In this document: piece by piece, positions 22,841 to 35,156 of the stretch | Layout of the letters: the number at the start of each line of letters is the position of its first letter | Numbering within the stretch: the stretch's first letter is position 1 | Notes under the pieces: model-generated | The model's database searches: none | Told to the model about the DNA's origin: nothing | The model's input: only the letters and a program-made list of their open reading frames with translations | Assembly (NCBI GenBank): GCA_026873275.1 | Contig: JANTUC010000001.1 | Location: 3,286,001-3,350,000, forward strand | Origin: Pseudopithomyces maydicus | Lineage: Eukaryota; Ascomycota; Dothideomycetes; Pleosporales; Didymosphaeriaceae | Length of the DNA: 64,000 nt | Reading direction: 5' to 3' | Made by a program: the position numbers and the translations under genes

Positions 22841-24989
22841 ATGACGCAAGAAAACCACGACAGCCACGAGCTACGGGCTCTCCCTAGCTCAAGCAATGAT
22901 CAGGGCCCGTCCAGGAAAGATGCAGGAGGCGCAACATCGACCAGGCCAGTTTCTTCGAGCTCCTCAACCACCGTTCAAGAACGTGCAACCACGTCCACTC
23001 GCATGCTCTGGTGGCCAGCTTTCGTCTTCATTTTCTATACAGCTTTTTCTTTATTCCCTTGGATAACTCTGTGCGTCATGAATATGCGGCCTATACGGAA
23101 AGAGAAAAGCTACCATTCTGTGAGAACATTGACATATAATCCCGAATACTGGTACGCTGTAAATGAGAAGTATTTCAGAACAGCAGAAGTGTTCCAATCG
23201 ATTACAGCAGTCATCACTATTCCGGTAACCACTACGGTATGTTCCATGGCTTGTGTAGCATACATGCAGACCGGGTCTCTGAGGAAAAGCCTCACTTTAA
23301 GACAATCAATGGCACTAGCGGATCAAGGCTGGGTATCACCCAGAATAATCAACACATTTTCAAGATCCGGAAGTCTCCCATTACTATGTGCGCTAGTTCT
23401 GACAGTAATTGGTAAGTAGGCAAGCTCATTAGTAGCATCATCGTGCATCTATCACGGATCGTACTAAATCGCCCAGGGAGTATTTCACAGATCGTGCAGA
23501 ACGCCTTGGTTGGTCAAGAAACAATACTGGCGAGCTCTGATGGAACTTCTGGATCAGTTTCTATCAACGACGTACCTAACATTCTAGAGGAGAAGAGATC
23601 AAGTTCTGATTTCGATGATGGTGGATTAATGATGCAGCTAAGAAACCTTCTGGAGTCACCATATTCGAGCTATGATGATGCAAATAATTGGGGGACATCG
23701 TATGGTCCGGGAGAAACAAAGTACACAATTTATGACGAACATGGTGTGATCAAGGGCGACATATACTCCCCTCTCCCTCCGATTTCACAATTGGCGCATA
23801 TCCGTTTGCTCAGTACTCTCCACGTATTAATTCTTCCACTTCATACATCAACATCACTAAGGACGAGTTCAAAGAAAACTGTCGAAACGAAACAGGCAAT
23901 AGCGGATTCTACGCCAAATACGAGTATGATGAAAAATACTCACATATTAGCTTCGAAGCCTGCATGCCAACGAATCTCAAAATTTCCCCCTGGAAAGCGA
24001 CGCGCGATCGTCAGGATATAAACGAGAGTTTATTTTTGGGTATCAGCAATAGAAGACAATCTTCTCTTTCTGAGATAAGGTATTGGAAGTTGGAAGCAAA
24101 AACTTCTTTGGGCTACTTCCAGCTCCCTGGTCAAGTAAACAGCAACACACCGAGTGGACTGCTTGATAAGGACCCTATCGACCCCAAATCCGAACAAGCC
24201 CAGCATCTCTATAGGAGAGCCGCTAACATGAGTTACGTCGACGACGACCCACGTTATGAACAATCAAATATGGGTCCTCTGGCATTTGTTACCATTGCCC
24301 TGTTCGGTCGCTGGTCCTTTTTAGAGACCAGAATGACAAATGCTTCGAGATTTGTTTTCCCTTCAAACGACACATTTGGAACTCCCGAAGGTGATGCATG
24401 CATCTACAAGTATCCGCTTGGTAGTTGGATGAATCATGCATGTATAAGATACTCAGCATCGGACACCGAACACAGCATCTATTATCAAGTTCAGAATTTC
24501 CTAGACCCCTTTTTCCGCGGGCCAAAGGAGTTATCCGATCTAGAAGACAGCCTGAACCATGCCTTGTATATGGCGAACAAGCTTTGGCTCGGCAGATCCA
24601 CAGATGATTATTTGAGTAGAGGTCCATTGCGTGTAGGACGCGATCCTGGAATTCCTACTATCAAGCCCAAGATCAGCCAGGCCGGTGTCGTTGCGGGATC
24701 TATCCTGTTAGCTGCACACTTGATGGGGCTGCTATTGCTCACGGTCTATGTACTGGTAGCAAAGCCTTGGTCAAGTACAATGGGTGCCGAGGTTATGTTA
24801 AAAATGGGAATGGTATACTCGGACGAGCTAGCACGGCCGCACTACGAAAGAGAATGGAAAGAAACTTTGGACAAGCTACCTGGATACATAGGGGATGAAA
24901 GGCCCGGTGAAGAGATAGGTCGCCTGGGCTTGGGCGCACCGGCGGGGTTGAGTAGAAGAGCTGGTCGTCGGTTTGAGTTGTTGAGATAG
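22841..24989 (+). CDS. Large multispanning orphan membrane protein, one frame break
   Basis: Exon 1 is 22841-23411, the intron 23412-23476 (GTAAGT...CAG), and exon 2 23477-24989. In exon 2 the frame must gain one base at the CCCC run 23768-23771. The repaired protein is about 694 residues. The disordered Ser/Thr N-terminus is followed by membrane helices WWPAFVFIFYTAFSLFPWI, VFQSITAVITIPVTTTVCSM and LPLLCALVLTVIG. After these comes a long extracytoplasmic region with Cys and NxS/T sites (INITKDEF, NETG, NASR), then a last helix VVAGSILLAAHLMGLLLLTV and a short cytoplasmic tail. I know this layout from uncharacterised Pezizomycotina membrane proteins; there is no function to assign. A 50-nt intron from 23705 to 23754 could also restore frame, but its donor (GTCCGG) is poor. 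Confidence 0.72.
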
Positions 24990-25751
24990 ATGTGGGTGTA
25001 GGCTACCAGGTCCTAAAACCATGAATCACAGTGCGACTATTTTTCTTAAGCCCCCGGTTGTTAATGGTTCGTTGCATGTTTTGTAATCAATGAGAATGAC
25101 TGTCAGTCTACATGCACAAAAAGATTGTTGGTAATTTGACATGCAGTAGCGCGACAGCAGGCACACCTCAGCGAAGTGTTACATAGCAAAACAACATGTC
25201 AGTACCAGTACTGCATGGTGAGTTCAGTAGTAGACATGACTCTTGAAGTCTGAAAACCCTCAAAAAGAAATTCCAATGCGGGGAATCGAACCCCGGCCTT
25301 GTCGGCACTTGGATGATTACATCCGTGAGAGCGACAAATCCTAGCCACTAGACCACATTGGATGTTGTTCTTATTTGATGTTTAAACATCAAATTTATAA
25401 ATATATATTGCTCTTTGTATTCGTGGACACCAGCCCGTAAAGTCCTAACTTTTTTGTGGGACTGCACTCGCTACCGGCTCGTAGTGGACGATCGTTCATT
25501 GGACCTCGTTCTAGCGAGATCTTACTCATGCCCAATTGATCAAACCCCATCGCGGAAAGAAAACTTTTGATCTATTTGAAATAATATGCTCTTGGGGGAA
25601 TTTTTAGACTAGAATGCGATACTACAGTTAGATATGACGGCTAAGTAGACTTTCTAAGGCCGCGACGCAATGCATAATGGAAAGTATATTTGCTAGATAC
25701 GTTGCAAAATTCTTCATTCACACGGCCATCCCATATTGACCAAGTATACAA
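24990..25751. other. Intergenic region holding a tRNA gene
   Basis: Noncoding apart from the tRNA-Glu at 25272-25362. The remainder is AT-rich with no frame of interest. Confidence 0.55.
25272..25362 (-). tRNA. trnE(CTC): tRNA-Glu (CTC) with an intron
   Basis: Read on the minus strand it begins TCCAATGTGGTCTAGTGGCT and ends in CCCCGCATTGGA, so the acceptor stem TCCAATG/CATTGGA pairs fully. The D-arm contains GTCTAGTGG, typical of eukaryotic tRNA-Glu. The anticodon stem TGTCG/CGACA closes a loop with CTC. The T-arm GCCGGGGTTCGATTCCCCG is intact. An intron of about 19-20 nt sits one base 3' of the anticodon, the canonical position. Total 91 nt including the intron. CCA is not encoded, as expected. 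Confidence 0.95.
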
Positions 25752-26675
25752 TCACCATGATTGAACACCACCCGCCTTTACCACTTTTCCAGCATCGTCG
25801 TCTCGCTCTCCTTCGACTACTTCCTTGATGATTTTCCCTCCCAAGCTCGGCTCGCCAGCACCCATTTGTCTAAGCTTCTCTGGACCCAGTCCAGCCAGGT
25901 TAGTCGCCAAAAATCCGGGAGATATACAGAACACTTTAACACCATCCTGCTTGAGGATTCTGACCCACTCTAACATCACCATATTCAGTCCAACCTTGGA
26001 ACTACGGTATGCAATCTGCGAAAAGATGGTCGGCTTGGGCCTAAAGTTCGGCTAGGTCAGTTGACGTGTTCTGTGAGATAAAATGGGGGACAGGGTAACA
26101 TACCAACCCGCAGGGTAAGCTGGCATATTGGGGTGGTTGTCGCCGGAGCAGAGTTCGAGAGACGATAGTCCGGATGTAACAAAGAGAACGCGGGGTTGTG
26201 AAGATTTGATGATTAATGGGGCCAGAACGTGCGTCAATACGTGCGTAGATGTCACGTTCACTGAGTATGTGTGATCGAAAGCCTCTCGAAGGCCAGCCAT
26301 GGTAGGGTTCTTGTACATGACTGCATCGTGGCTACCACCTGCAACAATGATTAGGACTGCTTGACCGTGATCGTATGTAGTAAACTTGCCTGCGTTGTTG
26401 ACAAGAACATCTAGCTTGCCATATTTGGACTCAATGTCTTTGTGAAGCCTCTCAATCGAGGCATCATCCTCGATATCGATTTGTACCGGTACAACTTCCG
26501 ACTTGGTTTCGGTAACCTCTGATTGCAGCTGCTTGATGGCATCGTGCGCCTTCTCTATGGATCGGCTTCCCATAAGAACAATGTGTGGCTCGGAGGAAGC
26601 GTAGAGGGCCTTCACACTCTCGTAACCTATGCCTGTGTTACCACCTGTAACGAGGACAATGCTCTTTTCAGCCAT
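25752..26675 (-). CDS. Short-chain dehydrogenase/reductase with a GC-AG intron
   Basis: Three exons on the minus strand: 26390-26675, 26104-26338 and 25752-26040, giving 269 residues. The NAD(P)-binding motif VTGGNTGIG is at residues 9-17. VLVNNAG is completed by the first splice, and the catalytic YRSSK lies in IFSQIAYRSSKVGL, followed by EWVRILKQDGVKVFCISPGF. The PG motif and the Ser of TSGLSS are present. The first intron (51 nt) begins GCAAGT instead of GT and ends GCAG, with a CTAAT branch; since 51 is divisible by 3 it can be mistaken for coding. The second (63 nt) is GT...AG. The likely enzyme is an NADP-dependent carbonyl or hydroxysteroid-type reductase; substrate unknown. Confidence 0.87.
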
Positions 26676-28309
26676 GATGTTTTGCGTATGTCGTTCCGTC
26701 GGTGAGTTCTGTCAAGTGTATAGATACAGTAACAAAGAATTGCTTGTTCGTATTATTTTGCATCTCGAGGAGATGTGGATCTTTATAGCATGCCTGTCAC
26801 GACGCCGCCCGGGCGGCTGTGCTGTCATCGTCATTCGCAGATGCAGGAGCGCAGCGCTTGCCGAAATTGGAATCGAGCCTCGGGCCCTATATGTAACTAA
26901 CGATTGGCCTGTCGTGTCAAAGTCCAAGCGCCACGCGAGACATTCGGACGTAAGCGTAAGAGGGTTGATTCTGATATAACAATTGTTTGCTATATTTGGC
27001 TTAAATCAGACGCCGCCCATGGAGTTGTGTTGTGTTTCAATCCATAGTCGCTGGTCGTCACCACGGTCTTATCGATTTTAGAGCATCTTTAACTCCGAGT
27101 GAAACAAGTGAATCCCTCACCGGAGGATAATGTGCGATACACCTCCGAAATTTGGAAAGCCCTACGGCCGACAAATCTCTTTTCGATAAAAGAACTTGTG
27201 GGATAGGGTTCAGCTTTGAATGCATCTTGCACATATTTTTCATACGATACTATAAGAAGCCAGTATCGGAGTTTACCCTACATTCCTAGGTAAAAGACGT
27301 CGATGGAGAGGCATCAAGACTATACGTCTTAAAGAACGACGGGAGTTTTCTTGTGTATATTGAGCAGGATCTCTGTGAAGCACATTATATCTTAATAGTT
27401 TGGAGGGTTATGCGCACGTAAAATTTTCCTTTTCGTGAGTATTGCTCCACGGTCGCTTCTGGTGCAAGTATGGATAATATGTCCCTATAACTATTTCCAA
27501 CAGTTCTTGCATTTTATATGCCTGAAAATACTCTAAATGGCATGGCTAGATTTCTGAGTCATACCAGTAAGCCATGCATTTGTGATTCATTTGTTTGGCT
27601 TCTTAGCAAATAATGGCTGCCTACGCGCCATTGACCGACTGCGTCCGATTGCCTGCAGCTAAAAAGGTAACAGGTGACCAACTGAAACGTCTATTATATA
27701 CGTATAATACGGAATCTCACCTGCACTGGATAGCCTTTGGCCTGCAAGGACTGTGCGATCTGATTTCTTACTGTTCACGAGCGACTGACTACTGCACGTT
27801 GTATCTCAACAAACATAAATTCAAGAACTCGACTTTGGTGGCAGCGATTGGAATTGCGGAGTCCCCCTTATACCTTGACGAGTAATGGTAGAGAAACCTG
27901 GTGATCCTATAGGGCGAGATATGTTTCAATTAGCATACTGTGCCATGAATTATGTGCTTCCTACAACCGCTTAATGCTTTAATGAATCGAAAAGATAGTG
28001 ACGAGGCGCTGGAGTCATAATAAAGTACTGACCGGCGAAGAAGCTGTCTTGGCTAGTGACGATCACATCAATTCGCGCTTGTCTCTTGTTTGCCTCGCGC
28101 TTGCCCGAAACAGCCTAACCGCAAATTCCTATTGCATCGGCTCGTACTGTTCACCGACTTCCACCGTTCTTCGTTTGTGTCGTTATCGCTGATGCCTAGC
28201 CTCCCTGAAAACTCTATATGATCTCCGCTTTCAATTCACGATTCATAACGTTGGCGCTGCAGTGGAAAGAGCTGCTGTCACGATAATATAATCGCCGCCA
28301 CAGGCCGCC
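26676..28309. other. Intergenic region between divergent genes
   Basis: About 1.6 kb. A 90-codon frame at 27613-27885 begins with ATG but has no recognisable domain or clear promoter and is not called as a gene. Otherwise noncoding: promoters of the dehydrogenase and of the ABC transporter. Confidence 0.45.
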
Positions 28310-31300
28310 ATGGCTTCAGCTCAGTTCCCGATGTTGCTGGATTACGGTGAAACCGGCCCACCGTTAGCTCGATGTCATAAGATTTGGGTAGGTCAATTGG
28401 ATCGATGGTGTTGGTGAATTATTAAGATTCTAACATCGCAAAGGATAATCGAACAGCGCGCTTCACAGCATGTTCGCTACCTTACATCGCTACAATTCCT
28501 GCCCTATTGGGCGCATTTGTTCTGCTTACCTATTCGTTGCGACTGTTCCGCGCGCATCAACCAATATGGGCGAAATCTTTTGTAAAAGAGGAGAAGGAAA
28601 GCCCGGACGAGCTTGACTCTTCGTTGCGGAGCTGGTCGGCATCTGCGACTTTGGGCCTGTTAATGGTATCTCTGATCGGTTTCACGATGCAAATCCTGGA
28701 TACCTCACTTCCATCGTTCTCTTTCAATGGGATCTTTCCTTCGATTGCTTGGGTAAGAGATCTCACTTTTTTTCCTGGGTCGTACTAACCATGTTAGATA
28801 ATCACCATTGGAATCATTGCTTCTACGCAGCCAAGAGCGTATTCTCCATCGTTACTAGTTATGTACACGGGTTTATTCCTGGAACGAGTTATCATGCTTT
28901 CACATACTAGACTACCATTAAAGATAAGAGATGCGCCTATGGCTATTGCAGCAGTATCGTCTTTGCTGTGTCTATTCATTGTATTAAACATGCCAATGCG
29001 CGACCCATTGCTATCACGAGACGGTATCAGTCCTGTTTTCACCGCACCAACAGTCAAATTAAGGACTCCTGAAGATAACCTGACTCTTTTGCAATATATG
29101 ACGGTATCATGGATGCGACCTTTGATTACAAAAGGCCAGACCAGAGCCATGGAAGATGAAGATGTTTGGGATTTGGGATACGAATACAAGCATCAACGAC
29201 TCCACAGTGCCTTTCGTGTACTCAAGGGCTCGGTAACCAAAAGGGTTTTCATGGCCAATGGCTTGGACTTGGTGATTATAACTTTACTCGGGCTTCTTCA
29301 ACTTGCTGCAACACTTGCTATTCCAGTTCTCCTACAGCAATTGCTGGCATCGATGCAAGACCCCAAATCCAGCGGCAATGCCACGATAACATACGCTTGC
29401 ATCGCGCTCGTGTTCAGATTAGTTAACGCTCAAAGCCAAGTGTTCGCCCTGTGGCATCAAAGAAGGGCTTATGAGCGATCGCGTGGCGAAATGATTACTA
29501 TGCTTTACGAAAAGACGCTCAACAGAAAGATTCTAGGAGCAAAGCAAGAGCCAGTAGAGGAACAATCCAATGGACATAGCAATGGGGACTCGAATGGAAA
29601 TGCCAACGGTCACGCCAATGGATCTACTACCAAAGACTCTAGTCACTTTCAGAGAGTCTTTGGCGGCCCGATTAGATTTATTGTAAATCTATTCAAAAAG
29701 AAAAAACCCGCCGAAGAAAAGAAAGAAGATGCGGCTGCTTCCATGGGCAAGATTCTGAATCTCATGCGAAACGATGTGTACGAGGTATCACAGCGCTTTT
29801 GGGAATTTTCCGACATCATCACGAAACCAATCGGAGTCATTTTCGCGACGCTCCTTATCTGGAGAATGCTTGGATGGTCATGCTTGCTCGGTGTTCTGGC
29901 ACTTTTCATTACGCAGTCACTTAACGTGATTCTAGCCCGCTACAAGGTGTATTTTGAGAAGAAGCGCAGGGTTGCCACCGACGAAAAGCTGCAACGCATC
30001 AATCAGTTTATTGAATCAATCAGACACCTGAGATGGTATGGTTGGCAAGATTCCTGGTTGAACGGGATCCTTGAATCGCGCCAGAAGGAACTGCACCTTC
30101 GTGTAGTCTTGATTGTTTTCGAAACGACGCTCGCCTTCATAGTGAAGTTCGGCGTGGGATTGTTTCCTTTGGTCTCCTTCTATGCTTACACGAAACTATC
30201 CGGCGAACAACTCCGTGTGGATCTCATCTTCCCAGCTATCGACTTATTTAATCTGCTGGATTCGTACTTGCGCGAACTGCCTAAAATGATTACCACACTA
30301 TTGAACGCTTATGTTGCAATGGGTCGGATCGAGAAATTCATGCAGGAGCCCGACAAGGAACAAGGTGACGTAGTTCCAGAAGGTACTGTTGAGCTGGCCC
30401 TGCAAAATGCCTCTTTCGCATGGCCTGGCGTCGAGAAAAATGTCCTAGAAGACATTTCGCTGGCGTTTCCGCGGGGACTGACAGTCATATATGGAGAAGT
30501 AGCTTCGGGAAAAACGGCTTTGCTTCAAGCTTTGCTGGGAGAGCTAGATAAGACGTCTGGTGAACTTACCCAACCTGATGAGGTCGTTGGGTACTGTGCT
30601 CAGACTCCTTGGCTCCAAAGTATGAGTATCCGAGACAACATTACCTTCTCATACCCGTACGAGGAAGCGCGCTACAAGCAAGTCCTAGAGGCCTGCGCTC
30701 TTCTACCAGACATGGCTGAGTTCAAGCATGGTGATCTTTCCAACATTGGAGAGAATGGCATAGGTCTTTCGGGTGGTCAGAAAGCTCGTGTCGCTCTTGC
30801 ACGTGCAATTTACAGTAAGGCGAAGGTCATCATGCTAGACGATCCACTCTCAGCCCTCGACCATCAGACTGCAGAATTCATTGTGCGTAAATTGCTTGCT
30901 GGGCCACTATTAGCCGACCGTACCGCAATTCTTGTCACACATCGTACGGAACTTTGCCATGGGATTGCAAAGCAGTGGGTGGAGCTAAACCATGGAAAAG
31001 CCACCATTCATGAACCTGTTCCAGAAGAAGAAAACGCGCTCAAACGTCAAGAGACTCAGGAATCTGTTACAGAGGAAGAGGCCAAGAAACGCGAGGAAGC
31101 CCAGGCTGCTGCTGTGCCGGACAAATTCATCGAAGACGAGCATCGCGCAACGGGAACTGTGAAACTCCAAGTCTATTGGCGATACATCAAGGCCGGAACC
31201 TTCCTGTGGTGGTCACTCGCTATCTTTGTAATGGTGACATTCCGCGTTGTAGACATCGGACAAGGATGGTACGTCAAAGCCTGGGGTGAAGGATACGATT

Positions 31301-32927
31301 ACGACCATCCGAGGGGCACATTCGACTTTCTCCTCCCCCGCCCAAGACGTGGTGCCTTGGCTTGTCGGATTCTTCGTCTTCGTTGCGATCTCATCTGTCC
31401 TATTTTGGTCAGTCTATATTGTCATGTATGGTGTCGGATATCAGGCGGCGAAAACAATCTTTCGAGACGCTATCGACCGTGTTGCGCATGCTCAGTTCCG
31501 GTTTTACGACGTCACGCCGGTAGGAAGATTGATGAACCGTCTTACGTCCGATATGAATACCATAGACGGCCACCTAGGCTTCGTTCTTACTATTGTGATA
31601 TGGCAATTGGTCGGTTTTATCAGCTCGATCGTTATCATCTTCACTGCGGCGCCGGCATTTTTGGCGTTTGGTGTTCTTCTGAGCACATGTTATGTATACT
31701 ACTTCAGGTTATTTCTACCGACTTCTCAGACGCTGCGTCGCCTTGAGGTAAGCCCGAGATCAGCTTTTCGACCTCTTCGCTCGCCTTACTAACTGTCTTC
31801 AGATGGTATCGCTCTCCCCTCTCATGTCCAACTTCGGTGCTCTGGTCGAAGGTCTTACCACCGTCCGCGCTTTCTCGGCTCAGCCACGCTTTATGTCAAA
31901 TGTCATCACTGTAGTCGACAATTTCCAATCTAAAGATCACTTCTATTGGTCTTTGCAATCGTGGCTAGGTATACGATTTTCTACGCTATCGGCCTCTTCT
32001 ACCCTCGCAATGGCCATCATCGCTGTTTACAGCGGCATCTCGCCAGGTCTCACAGCCTTCGTGCTAGTCACCGCAAGCAAGTTCGTTATCCAAACCGAAC
32101 AGCTATGCAAAATCTATGGACAGCTTGAGATGGACTTCACCAGCGTGGAACGTGTCGTTGAGCTCCTCGACCTTGAGACGGAGAGCCCTGGAGTGGTGGA
32201 TCCGCCTGCTCATTGGCCCACGTACTCTGGTGACATAGTCTTCGAAAATGTCACGATACGTTACGCACCAAACCTCGACCCGGCGCTGAATGAGATTACA
32301 TTACGAATCCCAGCTGGTTCGCATACTGCCGTCATTGGGCGGACCGGGTCCGGAAAATCAACTCTCGCTTTGTCACTTCTTGCGACCATCGCTCCGGAAG
32401 GTGGTCAGATCTTCATCGACGGGGTAGATATCACAACAGTGAACAAGCAGGCCCTCCGTTCCCGCATCACATTCCTCGCGCAGGAGCCTGTGCTCTTCCC
32501 CGGCACCATGCGCAAGAACCTCGACCCACTCGACGAATACAGCGACGCCGCGTGCGAGGCGGTGCTGGCTAAGATCGCTGGCAATCACGCGTGGACACTG
32601 AGCACCAACATCGAAGGTGGTGGCAAAGGCCTTTCACAAGGGCAACGGCAGCTCGTGGGTCTGGCGAGAGCGATGCTAAGGAGAAGCCCCGTCCTGATCA
32701 TGGATGAGGCGACGGCGAGCATTGACTTTGAAACCGCACAGAGGATCCAAACCGTGTTGAGGGAAGAAATGAAAGAGAGCACAGTCATTACTATTGCGCA
32801 CCGTCTGGAAGCTGTTCGGAACGCTGATTTCTGCGTTGTCCTGGGCAAGGGCAAATTAGTGAAAGCGGGCAAAGCGAGCGATATGTTGAAGGAGGGTGGA
32901 GAGTTTACGGGGATGTTAGCGCAGTGA
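28310..32927 (+). CDS. ABCC (MRP-type) full ABC transporter
   Basis: Exons 28310-28387, 28444-28752, 28798-31747 and 31803-32927 give about 1486 residues once one frame break near 31335 is allowed for. Layout is TMD0-like helices, TMD1, NBD1, TMD2, NBD2. NBD1 has Walker A GEVASGKT (~696), signature LSGGQKARVALARA (~788) and Walker B VIMLDDPLSALD, with Asp in place of the catalytic Glu, as is usual for ABCC NBD1. NBD2 is canonical: GRTGSGKS (~1291), LSQGQRQLVGLARA (~1388), VLIMDEATASID and the switch His in TIAHRL. It resembles the yeast YBT1/BPT1 group, vacuolar exporters of bile acids and glutathione conjugates; the substrate here is unknown. A low-complexity Asn/Gly linker (about residues 385-405) interrupts TMD1. 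At the break the frame moves +1; either the CCCCC run is mis-sized or a 61-nt intron (from GTGAAG in the TGGGGTGAAG context to CCCAAG) was missed. Confidence 0.88.
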
Positions 32928-33388
32928 AAGTTGGATTATGATGAAATTGTTAGATCAGTATGTAGACTGCATTCCGGCGTTTTGAGCAGAGAAAAAGGTC
33001 TTCTATTGTATGAGCAGAGCATAGTTTTACTTACGCTCTGCGTCCAGTCATTATCAATATAATTAGTTAGAGGGCGGCAGTACATATGTAGCTGCACTGT
33101 AAGCTGTAGCTTCTTAGCTTTCTCATATTGCGAAAGGTCACATACGCACTTTTTGTGCAAGACGACGATGGTTCCAACTTCCAAGGTGCCCAAGTGTAGG
33201 CGGTGTCATGCGCCAAGTGGGAAACCTTGGAAGCGCTCTTGCGACTTGCCTGTTCCTGTCGGTATCGGGTTAAACCCGCTATCGCCGATGTAGGCGTCAC
33301 TGGGTCAACCCGCATGTCACAGGTCCAGCTCCAGCTCCAAGCTTACGCCCCAGTGACACCATCCATCGTGAATCATCTCTATACAACC
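32928..33388. other. Intergenic region
   Basis: No coding frame of note; 3' end of the transporter gene and promoter of the aminopeptidase. Confidence 0.5.
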
Positions 33389-34671
33389 ATGAAGTCCTCA
33401 ATACTGCTCCCACTATGCACCGCCGTGCTGGTCGCTGCCGTGCACCCTCCCCAGGTCGTCCTCGGTGACTCTCAGACGCCCATCGCCGAACCCGAGAAGT
33501 TCCTCATCGAGCTGGAGCCTGGGAAGACTCAGTGGGTCACTGAAGACGACAAATGGGCTCTACGACGAGTAAGTGGTCATCTGTTCCGCGAGGCATTGAT
33601 TCGCCTGCAGTTGCCGACCTAGGCTCTCTCGCCCGAGGCACTCTTCCACAGGCAGGCCCTCTCAATGACAGCGCTAACAGCTAGCAGAAAGGCGTCAACT
33701 TCTTCGACATCACCGAAACTCCAGAGCTCGGTGCTCTGAACAACAAGATCGGGGTGCAAAGCGTGAAGTTCCCCGAGAAGACGGTCCACAATGAGACGGT
33801 GGCGCCGCTGCTCAAGCAGCTCGAGAAGAACAACATGCGCAAGCATCTGGAGAAGTTCACAAGCTTCCATACTAGGTACTACAAGTCTCAATACGGCGCG
33901 CAGTCATCTGCATGGTTGCTTCAGCAGGTCAACGACACGATGGCCAAGGCGGGAGCCTTTGATCATGGCGCGTCGGTGAAGGCATTCTCCCACTCTTGGG
34001 GACAGTCTTCCATCATCGCCCAAATCCCTGGAAAGAGCAACAAGACGATCGTTATCGGCGCGCACCAGGATAGCATCAACCTTTTCCTTCCCTCAATCCT
34101 CGCAGCGCCCGGTGCGGACGATGATGGCTCGGGTACCGTCACCATTCTGGAGGCCCTACGTGTGCTCCTGAAGTCGGAAGACATTGTCAAGGGCAAGGCG
34201 CCGAACACAGTCGAGTTCCACTGGTATTCAGCTGAGGAAGGAGGCTTGCTCGGCTCGCAGGCCATCTTCCATTCATACGAAAAGGAAGGCAGAGATGTCA
34301 AGGCAATGCTGCAGCAAGATATGACTGGTTACGTCCAAAAGACCATCGACGCCGGTGAGCCCGAGTCAGTGGGCGTCATCACAGACTTTGTCGACCCTGG
34401 CCTGACTGCCTTCATCAAAGAAGTCATCACCGACTATTGCTCTATCCCCTACGTCCTCACAAAGTGCGGCTACGCCTGCTCGGACCACGCCAGCGCCAGC
34501 AAGGCCGGTTATCCTTCCGCCTTTGTGATTGAGTCAGACTTCAAGTATTCCGACAACAAGATCCACACCACAGAGGATAAGATTGAGTACTTGAGCTTTG
34601 ACCACATGCTTCAGCATGCGAGACTGACGCTCGCTTTGGCCTACGAATTGGCACAGCACAAGTTTGAGTAA
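33389..34671 (+). CDS. Secreted M28 family leucine aminopeptidase
   Basis: Exons 33389-33568 and 33688-34671 (119-nt intron, both ends phase 0) give 387 residues. The N-terminus MKSSILLPLCTAVLVAAV is a signal peptide, followed by a propeptide-like segment (FLIELEPGKTQWVTEDDKWA). The M28E zinc-site residues are all visible: His in VIGAHQDSIN, bridging Asp in GADDDGSG, the Glu pair in SAEEGGLLGS, Asp in QQDMTGYV and His in CSDHASASKAG. A likely disulfide pair brackets CGYAC. This matches the fungal Lap1/LapA secreted aminopeptidases that release N-terminal amino acids outside the cell during protein scavenging. Potential N-glycosylation sites occur at NETV, NDT and NKT. Confidence 0.94.
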
Positions 34672-35156
34672 ATACGAGCATGCGATGATGCCTTACGCCC
34701 TTTTCCATCGATGGGGGCTTATGTAGATACCCAAGGAGTACACAAGGAATGATACATGGTCGTCGTGAATACGCCTAGAGTCTTGTAGATAGCAACGCAG
34801 TCAATTCAATCCATCAAACAGGCACCAGCGGAGAATTCTGCCCCATCTTACGACTGCATGTGCGGCTCAGTATCCACCTGATACAGTCACCGAGGTGTGA
34901 CTCGCACTGTCTCACCCGCATTGCCCCACGTTGGCCTGTGATTGGCTTGTAAGCTAGCTCCAGAACGACTGCACTTCCTATCGCGGAGCTTTATCTTGCA
35001 TCCACCCCCGTTCTTCATACATTCACATAGAATCGTTCGTATACTCTAGCTTCTATCGCCGTCCCGAAATACCTGCGCGGCAGGTGTTCCTCGTTTCTTA
35101 CCCCACCATACTGCCCCTCCTACGTCCGCATCTATATCGCCACTCACTCGGCGACC
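34672..35156. other. Intergenic region
   Basis: 485 bp without coding signal; promoter of the R3H-associated gene. The part close to the next ATG is C/T-rich. Confidence 0.5.

Noticed and set aside
26850..26930. A tRNA-like T-arm (GGAATCGAGCCTCGG)
   Set aside because: The stem does not pair and no acceptor, D or anticodon arms can be formed around it.
27613..27885. A 90-codon plus-strand frame
   Set aside because: ATG start but no domain, splice or promoter support; kept only as a note in the intergenic entry.
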